The notes beneath the pieces are model-generated. The model saw only the letters and a list, made by a program, of their open reading frames with translations. It did no database searches and was not told the DNA's origin. A program made the translations under genes and the position numbers. A DNA stretch of 64,000 nt from Hofstenia miamia (Eukaryota; Xenacoelomorpha; Acoela; Hofsteniidae): the NCBI GenBank assembly GCA_900660155.1, contig CABFPE010000032.1, forward strand, positions 458,771-522,770, in the 5' to 3' direction. The stretch's first letter is position 1. The number at the start of each line of letters is the position of its first letter. This document shows, piece by piece, positions 23,230 to 37,388 of the stretch.

Positions 23230-26200
23230 ACAAATACCAATTAGGTAGTTAGATTAATAATATGTATTCTAAAGCAAATGTCTCCTAAGCTAAGCAATGA
23301 AAATTTAATGATTATTGTTATTATTATTATTAAATATATCACATTTGCTCATGCATAAGTTTATCAATTGCTTTCTCACTTATGTCAAGGGAATATGCAA
23401 AAAAAAAAGTTAGAAAAAACTAGTCTGTTAACTACATTGCCAGCAGTGATTATTTCTATAAATTTTAATAGCGTGATTAATAATTAATCATTAAGTATTA
23501 GTAGTATTTTGATGTCGATGTTAGTATAAATGGTTACACTTCTAAGATTTAAGCACCCATACTTATATTAATGAAGTTGACCCAGTATATTAATATTAAT
23601 TGTCTATCGCATTTTATACAAAATCAAAGTCAAAATGTACAAGAAAACATCGTTTGTCTATAAATAGTCTAGAGTCCAGAGTTGGATTTAGAACCAATAA
23701 AATCTGGTCCAACTCATTATCTTGCGGTCCTAGTGAGCATAATTTAAATAAAATTATTAGGAAGTTTTCCAATTAATACATAGGCATTATTTTTACATTA
23801 AATTTTAAACATTGCGGAGAATATTAGAACAAAATTATATATAATAAAAGTTCAGGTAGAAGCCATTAAAATGAAAGTTGTTACAGCCTGCGATTATTTG
23901 TCTTTATAACTACATGTAGGTGAAATTTCCTTATTAAAATATTGCATGATGAGAATGGAAAATTGAATAAAGCGTGGGGTAGTCTTTGGCCAAAATTTAT
24001 CATCGCTTCCGATTATGCATAAAACATTTGGCTCGATGAAGAATAGGATAATTCTTTTGGAAATATATTATTTATAGAGAAATTGAAAGTGTATTCATCA
24101 CTATCTAAATGATTTGACGTTTGTCTAGTGAATTAAACAATTAACTCATCAATTAAACGTAGTTAATTGATGTCGTTAATTATTAATTAATCAATAATGA
24201 GGATGTCAAATAACCCGGCGCTAAAAGACAGAAATCGTGAAAATTAAATTTTAGGCATGACAAATGTTGTCAATCAAAGTGGAAATACTTTTTTTAATTT
24301 TTTATAAAAGATATAATTGTTAATTGATTGTTTCCTCATTTTGTGAAATTTTCATATTTCACTTATATATGACTACCTAAATATGTCGCAATGACACAAT
24401 GTTTCTAATAATATAAATCTTAATTCCAAAATATGCGCTTTGCTAATACACTTTTAGAATCTGACAAAAATGTATAGCAAGCAACTAGCAAGAGGAGACA
24501 AACCCTGATTGGATTACTAGCACTGTGATGGAATTCTTGTAGACAAAAATCACTTGTACATGTAGATCTATGCTACTGCTATAATCGTGATGTAGCATCT
24601 GATGTATTTTTTCATTCCAGATTGATGGAGGAGGATTTAACTCTATGCCTGAAGTACGGAGGGTTGAATACATTCGAAAAGCTTAAGCCATTCTTCACAT
24701 TAACAGCTTAATTGTGACATATTATACAAACTTATATAAATCAAGGCCATAAATGCCTTTTTTCATGGTTAAGTTAAGGTTGAAGCTTGGGTTGGAACTA
24801 AGATTAGGGCCAGAGTTTTTAGATTTTTTTTGAAGCCTTGAATTTTTTCGTCTTGAAATTTCTCACCTTGAATTTTAACAGAATCTAAAAAATTTCTCTG
24901 GTGGTCTCATCTCGTTGGTTTTTCTCGCTCATACCTGTGTTACATCATTTGTCAAACAAAAGAAAGAGCAAAGTTTGATTTTCTAAGATTTATTAATTTT
25001 GCTATTCATAAAAATCCAAATTTCATTGTAATAAACTGCTCCAACTGTACTATTCGCATCCCCAAAATGACATATTGAATGTAGTGCCGGATGCGTTTTT
25101 ACTCAGAGCCAAGCATACTTTTGTGATTCGTGCCCAATTTAAAAGTGCAAATGTGACAAACTTCTAAACGTAAATCGAATATATTGATACATATATCTCA
25201 GTTCAATAGATTTGTATAACACGTATGAATCTAACATTTCATTCTTGTTTTCTCAAGGAATTTAAGGCCATAAATTCTTGTAATTATACATTTAGCTTTA
25301 AAATTTTAGCTTAGTTTTTAGTATTGTACAATTGCAAATCTATGGATATAAATATTATATAGCAATTCAAATCGCATTTTAAGTAAGTGCTATTGAAGTT
25401 TTTTAAATTAATGAGTACTTAAGTGGTCTTCACTGATCGAAGCAAGCTAGATTAGAAGTTCACTCAAGTCTTTATTATAATGGAATAATAGCGTTCAACG
25501 ATTGTTCCCGTCATTAATTCTCATACATTCAAATTTCTAATTAATCTTTTTTCATTATATGTTGAAGAAATATTTTGTTAAAATGCAGTTTCTTCGCTTA
25601 TGATTCACCCGCATTTTTAATATTTCCCACCCGTCAAGAATTTTTTTAAAAAGAATCCAGATTTATTGAAATTTAACAATTTAACTTAACAGAGTTCCAA
25701 AAATTTTCAGCAAATTCCTATTATTTGAAATATCTGATCACTAAAAACAAAACGTCCATTTTTTTGTAATTTAATTAAAATAGCAAAAATGTAAATTTCG
25801 TAAAACAATGCCATGTAGAGAGTCATAAGTAGTTGTCTAAAAATCGCAATTTATTTTAACTTCTGAGCATTGGCTAGCCTAAACAGTGAATAGAAAAGTG
25901 AGCTACGTAGTTGAAGAAGCCCCAGCTGCTGGATGTCTTTCCTGATATTCCCGGCATCATAAAGGGTATAGATTCACAAGTGTGTTACCACCAAAGCTAT
26001 TTGCAAATACCAAAGCAAGTCACCCAACTATTTACTTGTTTTGAATATTTACAACTATCTTTCTCAAACTATTTGTATGCAGGGATGTGCAGCTTGCTTC
26101 ACCTATAGCAGAGATCTTACAAGAAAGGAATGCCTTGCTTAGCTTGAAAAATCCCATAAACAACTCAGATTTGAGAAAATTTTTTGTTTCACCAGGATAC

Positions 26201-26930
26201 AGTATTGCAATTCGAAGAACAATATAATTTCCCTTTCTACAATTTCTCACTAATTTTTCTATACATGGAGATATTCTGCTTTTTTATTGTGTATTTTTAC
26301 AAACAAATAACATTAACAGAAGTTGTTAAAAAAAGGAAAATTTATTAAGCATTATTTACAATTGAAAAGTAAAGAAACATCATAGAAATAAAGAAGTTAG
26401 AACGCCTGCACTCAAAACAAATTTGATAGATTTTGGTCTCCAAACTCATTCAAATGCAAATGGCTATTGAGAAGTTTGAAACATCTTACTAAAGAAATAT
26501 TTTTGATTGGATTAGAAAAAAAATTTACACATGATTATTTGGTTACTTAGACATTTTTCACTGCTAGATATTACAACAATGTAAACCATAATAATGAGAT
26601 ATAGTGCTACATATAGTTTTAACTATTATACAAATATAAACTATTTACGCCAAATAAAGCATTCACAATTTAAATTCATTGAAAAGTGAAAAAATGTTAA
26701 ATTTTTGCAAAGAATTAATACATAGAAATTAAGAAAATTTGTATTTTGCTAGAAATATAGTTACAATAATTTGAAATTCAAATTATGCAATATATGCTTT
26801 TTGCATAACCATGGGTAATTTCTAGATTAAAACAGCTTATATCTGTATATACTTATATACACACATATATATATANCACATACAGCAATTTAATAACCTG
26901 TGAAAATTACATTATATATCATAATGCGTC
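23230..26930. other. Intergenic, nothing recognised
   Basis: Short ORFs at 24485-24673 (-), 25911-26108 (+) and 26032-26250 (-) show no motif. AT-rich with (ATT)n near 23310-23330. A (TA)n tract with an n at 26876 precedes the next mariner element. Confidence 0.5.
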
Positions 26931-26986
26931 TCATAGGTGTAAGTTTGTACATATTTGCAAATGCGTCATTCGCTTTCATTTCAGAA

Positions 26987-28737
26987 ATGCTAACCACACA
27001 AGAACGATTTTAAATCGTTTTGGAATATCACTCTCTGCAGTCTGTTATGTCTCTTCAGCGCAAATGGCAGCATGATTTCTCAACAACACCTCCATCCGAC
27101 AAAACAATATTGTCATTATATACCAAGTTTAAAGAAACTGGNATACACGCCTATATATATATATATATATATAGACATTAAAAGAATAAGCATGCTATAG
27201 AAATAAAATTTACCGGACGACCGGTATTACATGTCATCGCCACTTACCGGCCTCGAGTTTCTCGGCCGGTTCCAATTCTGGCCTATAGCCCGTCTATGGC
27301 CACGACCACCTAAGCATATCTAATGGTTAACAATACCTTTGTATTCTTTAAATTGGTCTTGGAGCTTTGTTTTTGTATTTTCAAATATTTACTATTTAAG
27401 CAAAGGACTACCTTTTAAAAAGTTTAAGGTAAATTAAAAGAAAGGAAATCAGCCCCTTTAGTGCATAAAGCAGCCTCAGAACATCTTGATAGGTGAACAG
27501 CAAATGGAATAATTCCAAAGTTACTTAGGCAGTAATATTCTAGTTATTTAGCTGTTAGTTAAAATTCTGTATCAACATGTAGTTTTGCCAGAGTTCAAAT
27601 GTCTCCTCTCTATTATTTTCTATTGGAGATTTTAGCATATTCTTGACAAAACCCAAATTTTGTAAGTATTCAATATTTCATTNTGATTTCTCAACAACAC
27701 CTCCATCCGACAAAACAATATTGTCATTATATACCAAGTTTAAAGAAACTGGTAGTGTGGCAGACGCTAAGAGGAGCGGTCGCCCTAGAGAAATTGATCG
27801 GAAAAAGTGGTTAAACAATTCGAAAATAAACCCTCATCGTCTATTCGGCGCGTTTCGCGTGAGATGGACACATCCATTGGCAGTATCTCAAATATTTTAC
27901 GTGAGAACAAAATGAAACCTTATGTGTCACGTGTACTTAAAGAACTCAGTGTGGAAGACTTCTGCGGCCGCAAGGCAATGTGTGATGAATTGCTGCAGCT
28001 TCACCAAGATGAGTTCCTGCTGAATGTGTTTTGGTCCGATGAAGCTACATTTCATCTAACGGGGCGAGTTAACAAACACAATTGCATCCTTTGGGGCTAT
28101 GAGAATCCAAACAACTTCACTTCAGTTCCTCGAGCATCTCCTAAAGTGAATGTTTGAGTGGCAATGTCATCAAGGAAACTCATCGGTCCGTTTTTCTTTT
28201 CCAATGAAACGGTGAAATCGGCGGACTATCTGGAAATGCTCCAAACTTATTTTATTCCGGAGTTAAAAAGACAACGGTGCTTTAGCCGATCTTTCAACAA
28301 GACGGCGCACTACCTCATTGGAGAAGTGATGTCCGGAATTTCTTGAATTCCACTTTTCCACAGCGTTGGATTGGTCGAGGTGGATGGGTTTCATGGCCTC
28401 CAAGAAATCGTGATCTAACTCCCCTTGACTTTTTCTTATGGGGGAATATTAAGAATCTCGTTTATGCTACTCATCATGAAAATGTTGACAGTCTCAAGCA
28501 AGCCATCACAAAAGCCTGCCAAGATGTTGTTCAAGCTATGCTCCAAAGAACCATAGAAAGCTGCATTTCCCGTTTCACAGTCTGCTCCGCCCAAGGCCCT
28601 CAACATATTGAAGGCTTATTGTAATGAAAAACTTGTCTATTTCAAGTAAAAATAAAAGTTGGATTTGAGTGTTTCTTTAATTTTTGTTTGGTAGTATTGA
28701 TCATTTCAAATGACGGAGTGATTTAATGAACACCCTG
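26987..28737 (+). mobile_element. Mariner-superfamily element with HTH and DDD transposase, inactivated
   Basis: The transposase start at 26987 reads MLTTQERF, a stop, then RKWQHDFSTTPPSDKTILSL and FKETG, the N-terminal helix-turn-helix typical of the DUF4817 type. After an interruption it resumes at 27684 with KRSGRPREID. The catalytic domain contains VFWSDEATFHL (first Asp) near 28030, QQDGALPHW (second Asp) near 28298-28324 and WPPRNRDLTPLDFFLWG (third Asp) near 28400-28450; I count 36 residues between the second and third Asp. There are a stop after MLTTQERF, frameshifts near 27810 and 28300, and a stop at 28155. The right end is caccctg followed by TA at 28738. The 540 bp at 27143-27682 seem to be misplaced: the 69 bp 27073-27141 are repeated at 27684-27752. 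Confidence 0.85.
27143..27682. other. Block apparently misplaced by assembly inside the mariner element
   Basis: It is bounded by single n characters at 27142 and 27683, and the flanking 69-bp sequences are identical. It contains a (TA)n tract and a GC-rich piece at 27210-27300 with accggacgaccgg and ggccgg words that resembles no gene I know. Confidence 0.7.
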
Positions 28738-28775
28738 TATATATTTTTTTCAATTCAATATTTCAACATTTCTAA

Positions 28776-28812
28776 ACAGTCCACCCCCAATAAAAATCCT
28801 GGCTACGCAGGT
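28776..28812 (-). mobile_element. Possible hAT/MITE terminus
   Basis: The minus strand reads gcgtagccaggatttttatt followed by gggggtggac, a type of terminus often seen in invertebrate hAT-like non-autonomous elements. Only one end is visible. Confidence 0.35.
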
Positions 28813-28849
28813 GTATATGCTTACATATGCATATGCATACATGTATATA

Positions 28850-31800
28850 TATTTATAATCATTTTTTAGCATAGAAATCACTAAGGAAAGATGTTTTGTG
28901 TTTGACTGAAATGCTAAAGGAAGGACTTTTCTAATTGAAATAAGTTCACATCAATGTATTTGATGAAGGTGTTTTAGAAACTGTTTATCAACAATGCATA
29001 ATGTCAACTTTTCAAGGCTTAAACCTAACTCATGATATTTTAGCTCTCGAAAATGTCAATGAATGAAATAATACATTCATTGCAAAGCAACAATTGTATA
29101 TATACATTTCATTTAAATGAAAATAAGAAACTTTCAAATGAAAACCATTTCAACCTCACCAACAGAATTTTTCAAAATCGTCATTTGCAGGTTGTGTAGT
29201 TTTCCATTAGAACTTATTTTTTGATGTAGGTTGAACTCCATTCGACGATAGCCTAGCCCACGTTATTAGTAACAAATAACTACTATAAAGAAGGGTCAAA
29301 ATATTCCCTGGTCTTTAAAATTTCATTGTCAATGTGAAACAAACTTCAATTATATTTTTCCTTGAAATTTTCGTGCAACACATAAAAATTATGAATTCTT
29401 TAGATTTGTGGGGAAAATAATATGTATTCAGTTTGTGTGAAACTTTAAAATTGTTTAATTATTTCAGAGCAAGGAAAAATTTGAAATTAAAGAATATTAT
29501 AATTTGATTGCTATTCTTTAACTATAGACTTTTGCAAATTATACTTCACATTATCATCTAGTCATATTGATAACTGGTAAAATAGTTCACTAATTAAAAA
29601 TGCATTCACAGCTATTAAAAATTTGTCATTTTAGGATTTTTCATATTTGATTGCTGTTTTTTTAAAGCACTACGAAATTTTCAAAAATTTTGATAATTAG
29701 TTAGCTATAAAACTTTTTTTATCAAATTGGTGACATTAACTTCTGGGTAATTATTATGTAATTCTTGGATTCTCATGTAATTATGACACTTTTGATCATT
29801 TTCTATGTTCTCTCTAATTTGTAAACTTATTCATAAAGGAATAGTAATTTGGGACTTCTAAAGAATTAATTAAGATAAACGACTCTGTAAGCGTATTAGA
29901 AAATGATTACGGTTAACATTTCTACAGCTATTAAAGTTTATTTTGTTTGGTATTTTACAAGTATAAGATTTCGCGAAATTATGGATAAAATAATTCTGTA
30001 CGAAATTTTGTCATTCAATGTAAGTTGTTTTTCTAAGCTATAATAGCTTGCCATACACATAAGGTAGCAATGAAATGCAAAGAAAGTTGGGTGATTGGGA
30101 AATGAGAAAACATATTTTTTAAATTATGCATGTCTATGAGAACGAATACTCAATTTTACATTAAAATTTTTTCTGGACATTGTATTTTAAAGAATTAACT
30201 TAAGGTAAACACATTTTCTAATTTTGAGGGCGAACATTTCTGAATTCTATTAAAATTTAATACTCTGTTGAGGAAGTTTCCATTAAGTATTTATAATTAA
30301 AATACAAAATCGCTTAAATTGCGAAGTTTACTTTCACCAAGGAAAACAAAACATTCGGGAATTAGGAAATTTTGTTACGGTAATATAATAATAATCAATA
30401 TTCTAAAATTACAGTGGTTTTTGCTGAATTTTTTAAAATAATTGAGGGAAATTATTCAAAAATCAATTCAAAATTTATACTCTCACACATATCATGTAAA
30501 TATATTTAACTGAATTAATAGTTTTTTGCAGCCTTTCTACGTCTAAATCTTCAAATGTTGCGATTTTGAATTATAACGTTTTAGAGTATTCTTTTTAATA
30601 TCTATTCTTGCAAAACTAAAATGTTTGCACCACTTTTGAATGAACTTTTATCTATAATAAGGAATACAAATTTCATTTTCATTTGTTAGGAAATCATTTT
30701 AACCCTAAATAACTTTTCTTGAAAAATATTTAAGGATTCGGATCTTACGAACTAAGATCTGAAAACTCCACAGGATATGGTACTGACTCATCTTTCACTT
30801 ATACTCTAAAATATAGCTCAGCCGCGATCTCGTTAGACTTGCACACAATGCGTTTCCATATACTTCAAACATCATTATCTCCATGGTGTCATCTTAAAAT
30901 CATGGGAGGCAGCTTAGTATTTCACAATTATAGATAAAATAGCGAGATTAGCAATAAATAGGAAATTATAGCAAAATAAATATTTAACCAAAAAAATGTT
31001 CTGTAGTTGCATGTAATGGCATTAAAGACTAAACAAAATATTTTTGGCACTTCAAATTGAGTATGTAGGAGAAGAATTGTACATTATTATTTATATATAA
31101 TTATTTTTGCATATTTAGTTTCATAATTATTTGCAAAAATCTTTCCTCTGTTTCTAATATTTCTAGTGTATTATCAGTATACACGTTTTTCAACAAAAAA
31201 CAGACATTTAATTGAAAAAACTACAAACTATTTGGAAGTTAATGGATTATGTCACAATACTTTTGTAAAGAGCTGTTTAGGTATAAATTTATTTATAAAT
31301 TGGCAGACTATCGTTTTTGTTCAAATGTCAAATTGATTATTTGAAATAATATATTCAACAAATATTTCTTTGTAAAAAAACGTCAAACTCAAAATTTCAT
31401 TGGGTACCAAAATCAGATGCTTGACATCATCTATGGGTGACTATTAGGAAGGACCAAACAACAGGACAGCATAAACTGTTTATACCATATCAATTAACCA
31501 AACAGCAAAAATGTGCGAGTTTCTCTCTCAAGAAGAGCTTGTCCTCATTCTATAAGTCAGTTCCGAAAAACAGTGAAGCCATATAGCTAGACATAACATG
31601 GGTGCTAAAAATATGCTAAAGTTTTCCTTACATTTTGATACAAGTAGTTGAAAGACAAAACAACAAATATATATACAGCATAAAATAATTTTTGGATTGC
31701 TAAAATTGGTAATGAAAATGCAAAAACTATATATTTTTGGTAATAATCATTTGCTTTGTGAATTTGACTGTTGAGAGCACATCTTTATTATTGTTTCTGA

Positions 31801-33790
31801 CACAGCAACAATGGATAGAAAATATGTTTGAATAGTAGATTTTAAGGAAGCCTTAAAGAAAAACGAATAGAGCCTCCAGTTTGCATTGCCTATCAACCAA
31901 ATGTGTTAGACAAAGTACTTAGGGACAATAGCTTAAGAATTTGTGGCAATCAAATCTACTTTACCTGCTGTGAAAACTGGTTCATATCACCGCTGCTGAG
32001 TAATTGTGAATAGTTGTGTTAGAATTTTCACAAAGAAAATGTGGCTTTATCAGATGAAGAAATAATGCGGAGGGATGACATGAAACCGTTGTATACCTCA
32101 GCATAGAGGTATTACAAAAAGCATCAAGAGTTCCAAAAATTACATTTCAATCATAAATTTAAGTCAAGTAAAATGGAATTTCCGAGCAATAATTGAATTG
32201 CTCAGCTTTATTCTTCCGCCAAAAAGAATGCCGAAATTGGAAAAAGCTTGCAGAATTATTCTGAACAGGTTAGTTTTTGCCTTACAAACCAGTCCTGTAT
32301 TGAAAACTCTATAAAGGACTCTGCCAATTTGAAGTAAGTATGAGATCACTTTTAAATTTATTGCAAATTTGTTAGTTTTGCGCTTTAAATATAAAGTTCT
32401 TAAAGTATAATACATATTACTTCATGTGGAACCTTTTTGTTAAAAATATCAAAATTATTACCATTTTCATTCAATATACACAAAAACTCATAATTCCCCA
32501 CTGCAAAAATATAAGATTACTAAAAAGTGAATTCCCTAATACTGCATCTTGAACGCTGTGTAACAAACTACAGGAAACAAATTTTGGAATTCCTCAGTTC
32601 ATTTAACATATATTATTGTTTTATGAACAAAATTCAAGCATCGAAAGTGCATAAAAACATCAGTAGGGCTTGGATTCCTTTGATAAGTGATTATTTATTT
32701 AGTTTTATTAGTTAAACCCATTTAAAAAATTGATATTGTGGATTTTGAAATATTTTCCCAATGAAAAACGGAAGCAAACCAAGCGTAAGCAAGACAGCAC
32801 AAAGTTTAGTATTTAAGCTCAAAATAAATTTAAAAGATTTTGGTTTGCAAACACTTGCAAAAGGAAATGGGAAGTTCGGCACATCCTATTAAAAAAATAT
32901 TATATTTGAGATGAAAGGACACCCCCTAGGAAAGATCCTGGGTCCCCCACGGACTTCTGGTGATTTGAATTTTATTCACAATTAACAAAACTATAAAGAA
33001 TGAAATAATATATGTTTACTGTTATTACACAATCAAAAGACTTAACATAACAGATTAATGGAACAGCCATAGAACAACCAAATTGCTTACAGGACAATGG
33101 GATAAGATATATCATCGAAAAATGACATTATTCGTGGGATGAGTTAGACATGAGACAGAGAACTCTTGCCACATTAGAAGCCTGGTAATAGATGAAAAAA
33201 GCTTAAACATTTTTTTGTGAAAATTAATCACTTATTCCAAAATCGATTTTTTTTGGGGTTGTATGAGCATTAGATCGAATCAGTAAAACCTTTGCCTATA
33301 TACGACATTAAACCGGATCAATAAAACTCTTAGCTGTATTCGGGACTCGTGGGTATGCTCGTACCTGCACATCATAAGATTATGGTCTTCACGTGGTTTT
33401 TTCCGGAACCCCACCTTCATCTTAGGCTACAAATTCTATTTGAAATCTAGATTGGATGTTTGAACTGGTCACTTTGGAGAAATTCCCTTCATAGCTTTCA
33501 TAAGAAATCTTAAGAATCATCAGATTAGGAACTAAGACATTATATTGTTGAACTATTTCTGCTTCTGATTGATCCCTTATTCTAGGAAACGAATGTAATA
33601 CGAAGCACTAAGATGTTTTTCGAGTTTGAGAAGGTTTTGGGTACACGGCTTTTAATGTTTATTAAACTTGATAATAGGCCTAATATATAAATTCTTATTT
33701 CAAGTCGATATTTTCTGATGAAAGCCGTTTGTCGTATATTTTTCACTGATTATGTATCTTTATTTATTGACTATTGTACACTTAGAAACT
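28850..33790. other. About 5 kb with no recognised gene or element
   Basis: Read in all frames for transposon or protein motifs and for repeats; only short ORFs without motifs, such as 32164-32415 (-) and 32527-32715 (+). Composition is uniformly AT-rich. It could hold introns, regulatory DNA or very old repeats. Confidence 0.5.
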
Positions 33791-33832
33791 TTTGAAATGC
33801 TAACATGTAGTAACGCCATCTATTGAATAAAT

Positions 33833-34011
33833 TTGATTTAATAACTTACTTTGAAGTATGGCGAACGTAACTGTTGGCTGTCGCATTCCAAGCAACTGAA
33901 GACATCTAGAAGGACTAGATATAATTCCATGTATGTGATATTTTTAATTTCCATCAACCAAAATTGTTAGCATCATTCAAAAATTGCATATGAAATTTGT
34001 TGAAATACATT
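33833..34011. repeat. Segment copied at 34690-34868
   Basis: These 179 bases are reproduced at 34690-34868 between two single n characters. The copy is probably an assembly insertion, because the sequences on either side of it overlap each other by 129 bp. Confidence 0.8.
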
Positions 34012-34083
34012 TCACAAATTCAAAGTTTTCAATGTATATTTAGGTATATTTGGTAATATTGCAAAATGACAGCATATATATAT

Positions 34084-34382
34084 CAGACTTGTCAACGAGC
34101 CTAAATTTGTTTGGCTCGCCTCGGCTCTTTTCTGGACTTTTTCAATGAGCCCGCTTAAGCTCGATATTTTTGTTAAAAATATTACGCTCCCAGAATTTTT
34201 AAATACCTATTATTTAATAAACATTTCTAAAATATAATTATAAGAAAAGCACATTGAATGAAAACACAAGAAAAATCTGCATAATCAAATTAAATTTGCT
34301 TTGCTTAAAAAAGACTCGTTTTGGGGCTCACAGTATATCCCAATACTCTGCTCAAGCTCAGCTCAGCTCGTTGACAAGTCTG
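34084..34382. mobile_element. MITE, copy A (CAGACTTGTCAACGAGC termini)
   Basis: Starts CAGACTTGTCAACGAGCC and ends with the reverse complement, gagctcgttgacaagtctg at the last bases, about 17 bp of inverted terminal repeat. Length is about 299 bp with no coding capacity, and gagctcgg/ggctcg words recur near both ends. It is flanked by (TA)n on both sides. A second copy with the same ends is at 46370-46684. Confidence 0.85.
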
Positions 34383-34544
34383 ATATATATATATATATAT
34401 ATAACCGTTTCGATTTGTTAAATCATACAAATTTTGCGGGAATTATTAAATTTACAAACAATTACAGTTAATGTTGAAATATATTTATTGAATTCCCTAA
34501 AACCTAAAATAAATGTAATAAAGAATTACTTTTTTTGAATGTTC

Positions 34545-34688
34545 AGTAATTGTGATCTTTCAGCATGGTTGATCATTATAGCTTCTCCGATTTCGTTCTC
34601 ATAATTATATTTAAATCTTCTGTTCTTGGTTGGTGCATATGCATATATATTTCTGATCTTAGGGTCCCTAATTTCTCACAATGTCATC
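34545..34688 (-). mobile_element. Penelope-like element C-terminal fragment, antisense
   Basis: The reverse complement (aatcggagaagctataatga then tcaaccatgctgaaag) matches the 3' coding end of the plus-strand Penelope-like element at about 35790-35905. The 129 bp 34560-34688 reappear exactly at 34870-34998 after the inserted block. Confidence 0.7.
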
Positions 34689-34869
34689 NTTGATTTAATA
34701 ACTTACTTTGAAGTATGGCGAACGTAACTGTTGGCTGTCGCATTCCAAGCAACTGAAGACATCTAGAAGGACTAGATATAATTCCATGTATGTGATATTT
34801 TTAATTTCCATCAACCAAAATTGTTAGCATCATTCAAAAATTGCATATGAAATTTGTTGAAATACATTN

Positions 34870-34998
34870 TCAGCATGGTTGATCATTATAGCTTCTCCGA
34901 TTTCGTTCTCATAATTATATTTAAATCTTCTGTTCTTGGTTGGTGCATATGCATATATATTTCTGATCTTAGGGTCCCTAATTTCTCACAATGTCATC
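34870..34998 (-). repeat. Exact repeat of 34560-34688
   Basis: 129-bp duplicate of the antisense Penelope fragment, separated by a misplaced 179-bp block; most likely the two ends of contigs that should have been merged. Confidence 0.8.
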
Positions 34999-35059
34999 AC
35001 AAAATTTCTTACTATTGCCTGTTAAAATGTAAAATTCATTTTCAACAATATTATATATG

Positions 35060-35960
35060 AGCAAATTGAAGGGATGCTATGGGATCACCCCTTGGACCAG
35101 GGATGGCTTGCTTTGCAATGGTCATTGTTGAATCCACATTTGAAAATGTAAGAATAGTGAATTCTATATGTTACAATCAATATGTTTTTGATTTTTTTTT
35201 TGAAAGATCTGATGTCATTGATAATTTCTTATATAATATTAATGGATGTGTGGAGGAATTGAAGGTAACTTTTAAAAAAGAAGAATGTAACCAATTGAAT
35301 TTTCTAGATGTGAAAATAACTAAAAGTGAAAAGGATATAGAAAATCTCCCTTTCAATAGATAACAAATGCTAATTTATACATTTGATTCAATAAGTAATT
35401 TATAGGAAATTTTGAAGAAAAATGATTGTTCACATAGAATTATTCAAAAGTACATTGAAAAACCAATTATCTCAACACCTAGGCACACCCAAGATCATGT
35501 AAAAAATATCATGAAGCCTGTTTATTGGAAACTACCATTCATTGATTCAAACATTAAGAAATTTAAAACATATATTTCGTCAATTGATAAAAAACTTAAG
35601 AAATCGGTGATAAAACCAATATTAACATCCTTAAATACCCAAGATATATTCCCGAACAAAGATGCCATCCAAAAAGTGTAGTTTCTTTGGTTGTGTATAA
35701 ACATGATTGTGAAAAATGTGAATATATTTATATCAGAGAAACTAAGCGACATTTTATGACAGGAATAAATAAACACCTTTTGGTACACCTAAGATCAGAA
35801 ATCTATATGAATATACACAAACCAAAATCAGAAAAGTTTGATATAATTATGAGAATACCTAATATAAAAATCGGAAAAGCAATAATGATCAACCATGCTG
35901 AAAAATGTAAATTTGTGAACATTCAAAAAAGCAGTACTTCTATATTAATATATTTTAGGG
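35060..35960 (+). mobile_element. Penelope-like retroelement: RT end and GIY-YIG domain, decayed
   Basis: From 35079 the reading frame gives MGSPLGPGMACFAM, the RT block that in this group reads MGSPLGP-LA. The usual YVDD catalytic motif is YVFDFF here, so the first Asp is lost. NQLNFLDVKI follows, as expected. After a break, 35412-35681 is a typical linker (CSHRIIQKYI, KLPFID). 35687-35935 reads VVYKHDCEKCEYIYIRETKR, the Y...YIG-T-R form of the GIY-YIG endonuclease with the Gly of YIG replaced by Arg. A Tc1 element interrupts or follows at 35978. Confidence 0.8.
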
Positions 35961-36667
35961 CATGGAATATATATATACAGTACTGGCCAAAAGTTTGGGA
36001 ACAGTTTACAAATTTAGAAATTTTTGTATTTTACACTAAAAAACGCATTGTAGAAACAATATGATAACACCGTGTAGAAAGTAAATAGTTAATTCAGAAT
36101 AACTCACTAATATTTTGTATGTCCGCCATTATTGGCCAAAAACGCAGCAATGCGATTTGATATTGACTCGATCAGCTTTCTACAATAATCATCAGTAATC
36201 TCTGTGCACCATATCACCTTAATTTGCTCCTTCAGATCGTCAAGTGATGTGCATTGGCGCTTCCTCAGACAGTTTTTGATGTGATGTCAGCAATTTTCTA
36301 TGACGTTCAGGTCTGGGGAGTTTTCCGGCCAGTTCTCAAGCAGCCGAAAGTCTTGTGATGCAATCCACACTGCTTCACAACTTTGGCGCTGTGGCAAGGA
36401 GCACCATCTTGTTGTAGTACATACCATGCTGGCCATAAAGTTAGGATAGTTTTAAAAATCCATTATTGATTAGAAAAAGTTATTTTATTGATACAAGCAA
36501 AATGAAGCAAAAAGCAAAATAAACTAAAATAGGTTCACACATCTTTCAGTATTTTGTTGGGCCACCTTTGGCTGCCAAGACCGCAGCAAGACGATCCGGC
36601 ATGGAGTGGATCAAATTTTGGCAATATTCTGGAGTTATTTCCTGGCACCATACAATCTTTATTTTAT

Positions 36668-37194
36668 NNNNNNNNNNNNNNNNNNNNNNNNNNNNNNNNN
36701 NNNNNNNNNNNNNNNNNNNNNNNNNNNNNNNNNNNNNNNNNNNNNNNNNNNNNNNNNNNNNNNNNNNNNNNNNNNNNNNNNNNNNNNNNNNNNNNNNNNN
36801 NNNNNNNNNNNNNNNNNNNNNNNNNNNNNNNNNNNNNNNNNNNNNNNNNNNNNNNNNNNNNNNNNNNNNNNNNNNNNNNNNNNNNNNNNNNNNNNNNNNN
36901 NNNNNNNNNNNNNNNNNNNNNNNNNNNNNNNNNNNNNNNNNNNNNNNNNNNNNNNNNNNNNNNNNNNNNNNNNNNNNNNNNNNNNNNNNNNNNNNNNNNN
37001 NNNNNNNNNNNNNNNNNNNNNNNNNNNNNNNNNNNNNNNNNNNNNNNNNNNNNNNNNNNNNNNNNNNNNNNNNNNNNNNNNNNNNNNNNNNNNNNNNNNN
37101 NNNNNNNNNNNNNNNNNNNNNNNNNNNNNNNNNNNNNNNNNNNNNNNNNNNNNNNNNNNNNNNNNNNNNNNNNNNNNNNNNNNNNNNNNNNNNN
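36668..37194. other. Assembly gap (527 N)
   Basis: Hides the central catalytic part of the inner Tc1 transposase. All long ORFs running across it are artefacts of the N run. Confidence 0.99.
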
Positions 37195-37388
37195 CCGACG
37201 GGCCGCCGTACGTGGGAAGAAAAAGCATAGAATTGTTTTACCATTGCTTCATCGGAAAACATCACACGCTCCCATTGTTGCGCTGTCCGCTCTTTATATT
37301 TTCTTGCAAACACGAGACGATCTTTCACATTTTTAGCAGATAGCCGAGGAACACAAGCAGGACGATAAGCACGCAACTTACAATCATC

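Noticed and set aside
36554..37376. Long ORFs across 36668-37194
   Set aside because: They consist mostly of unknown residues in an N gap.
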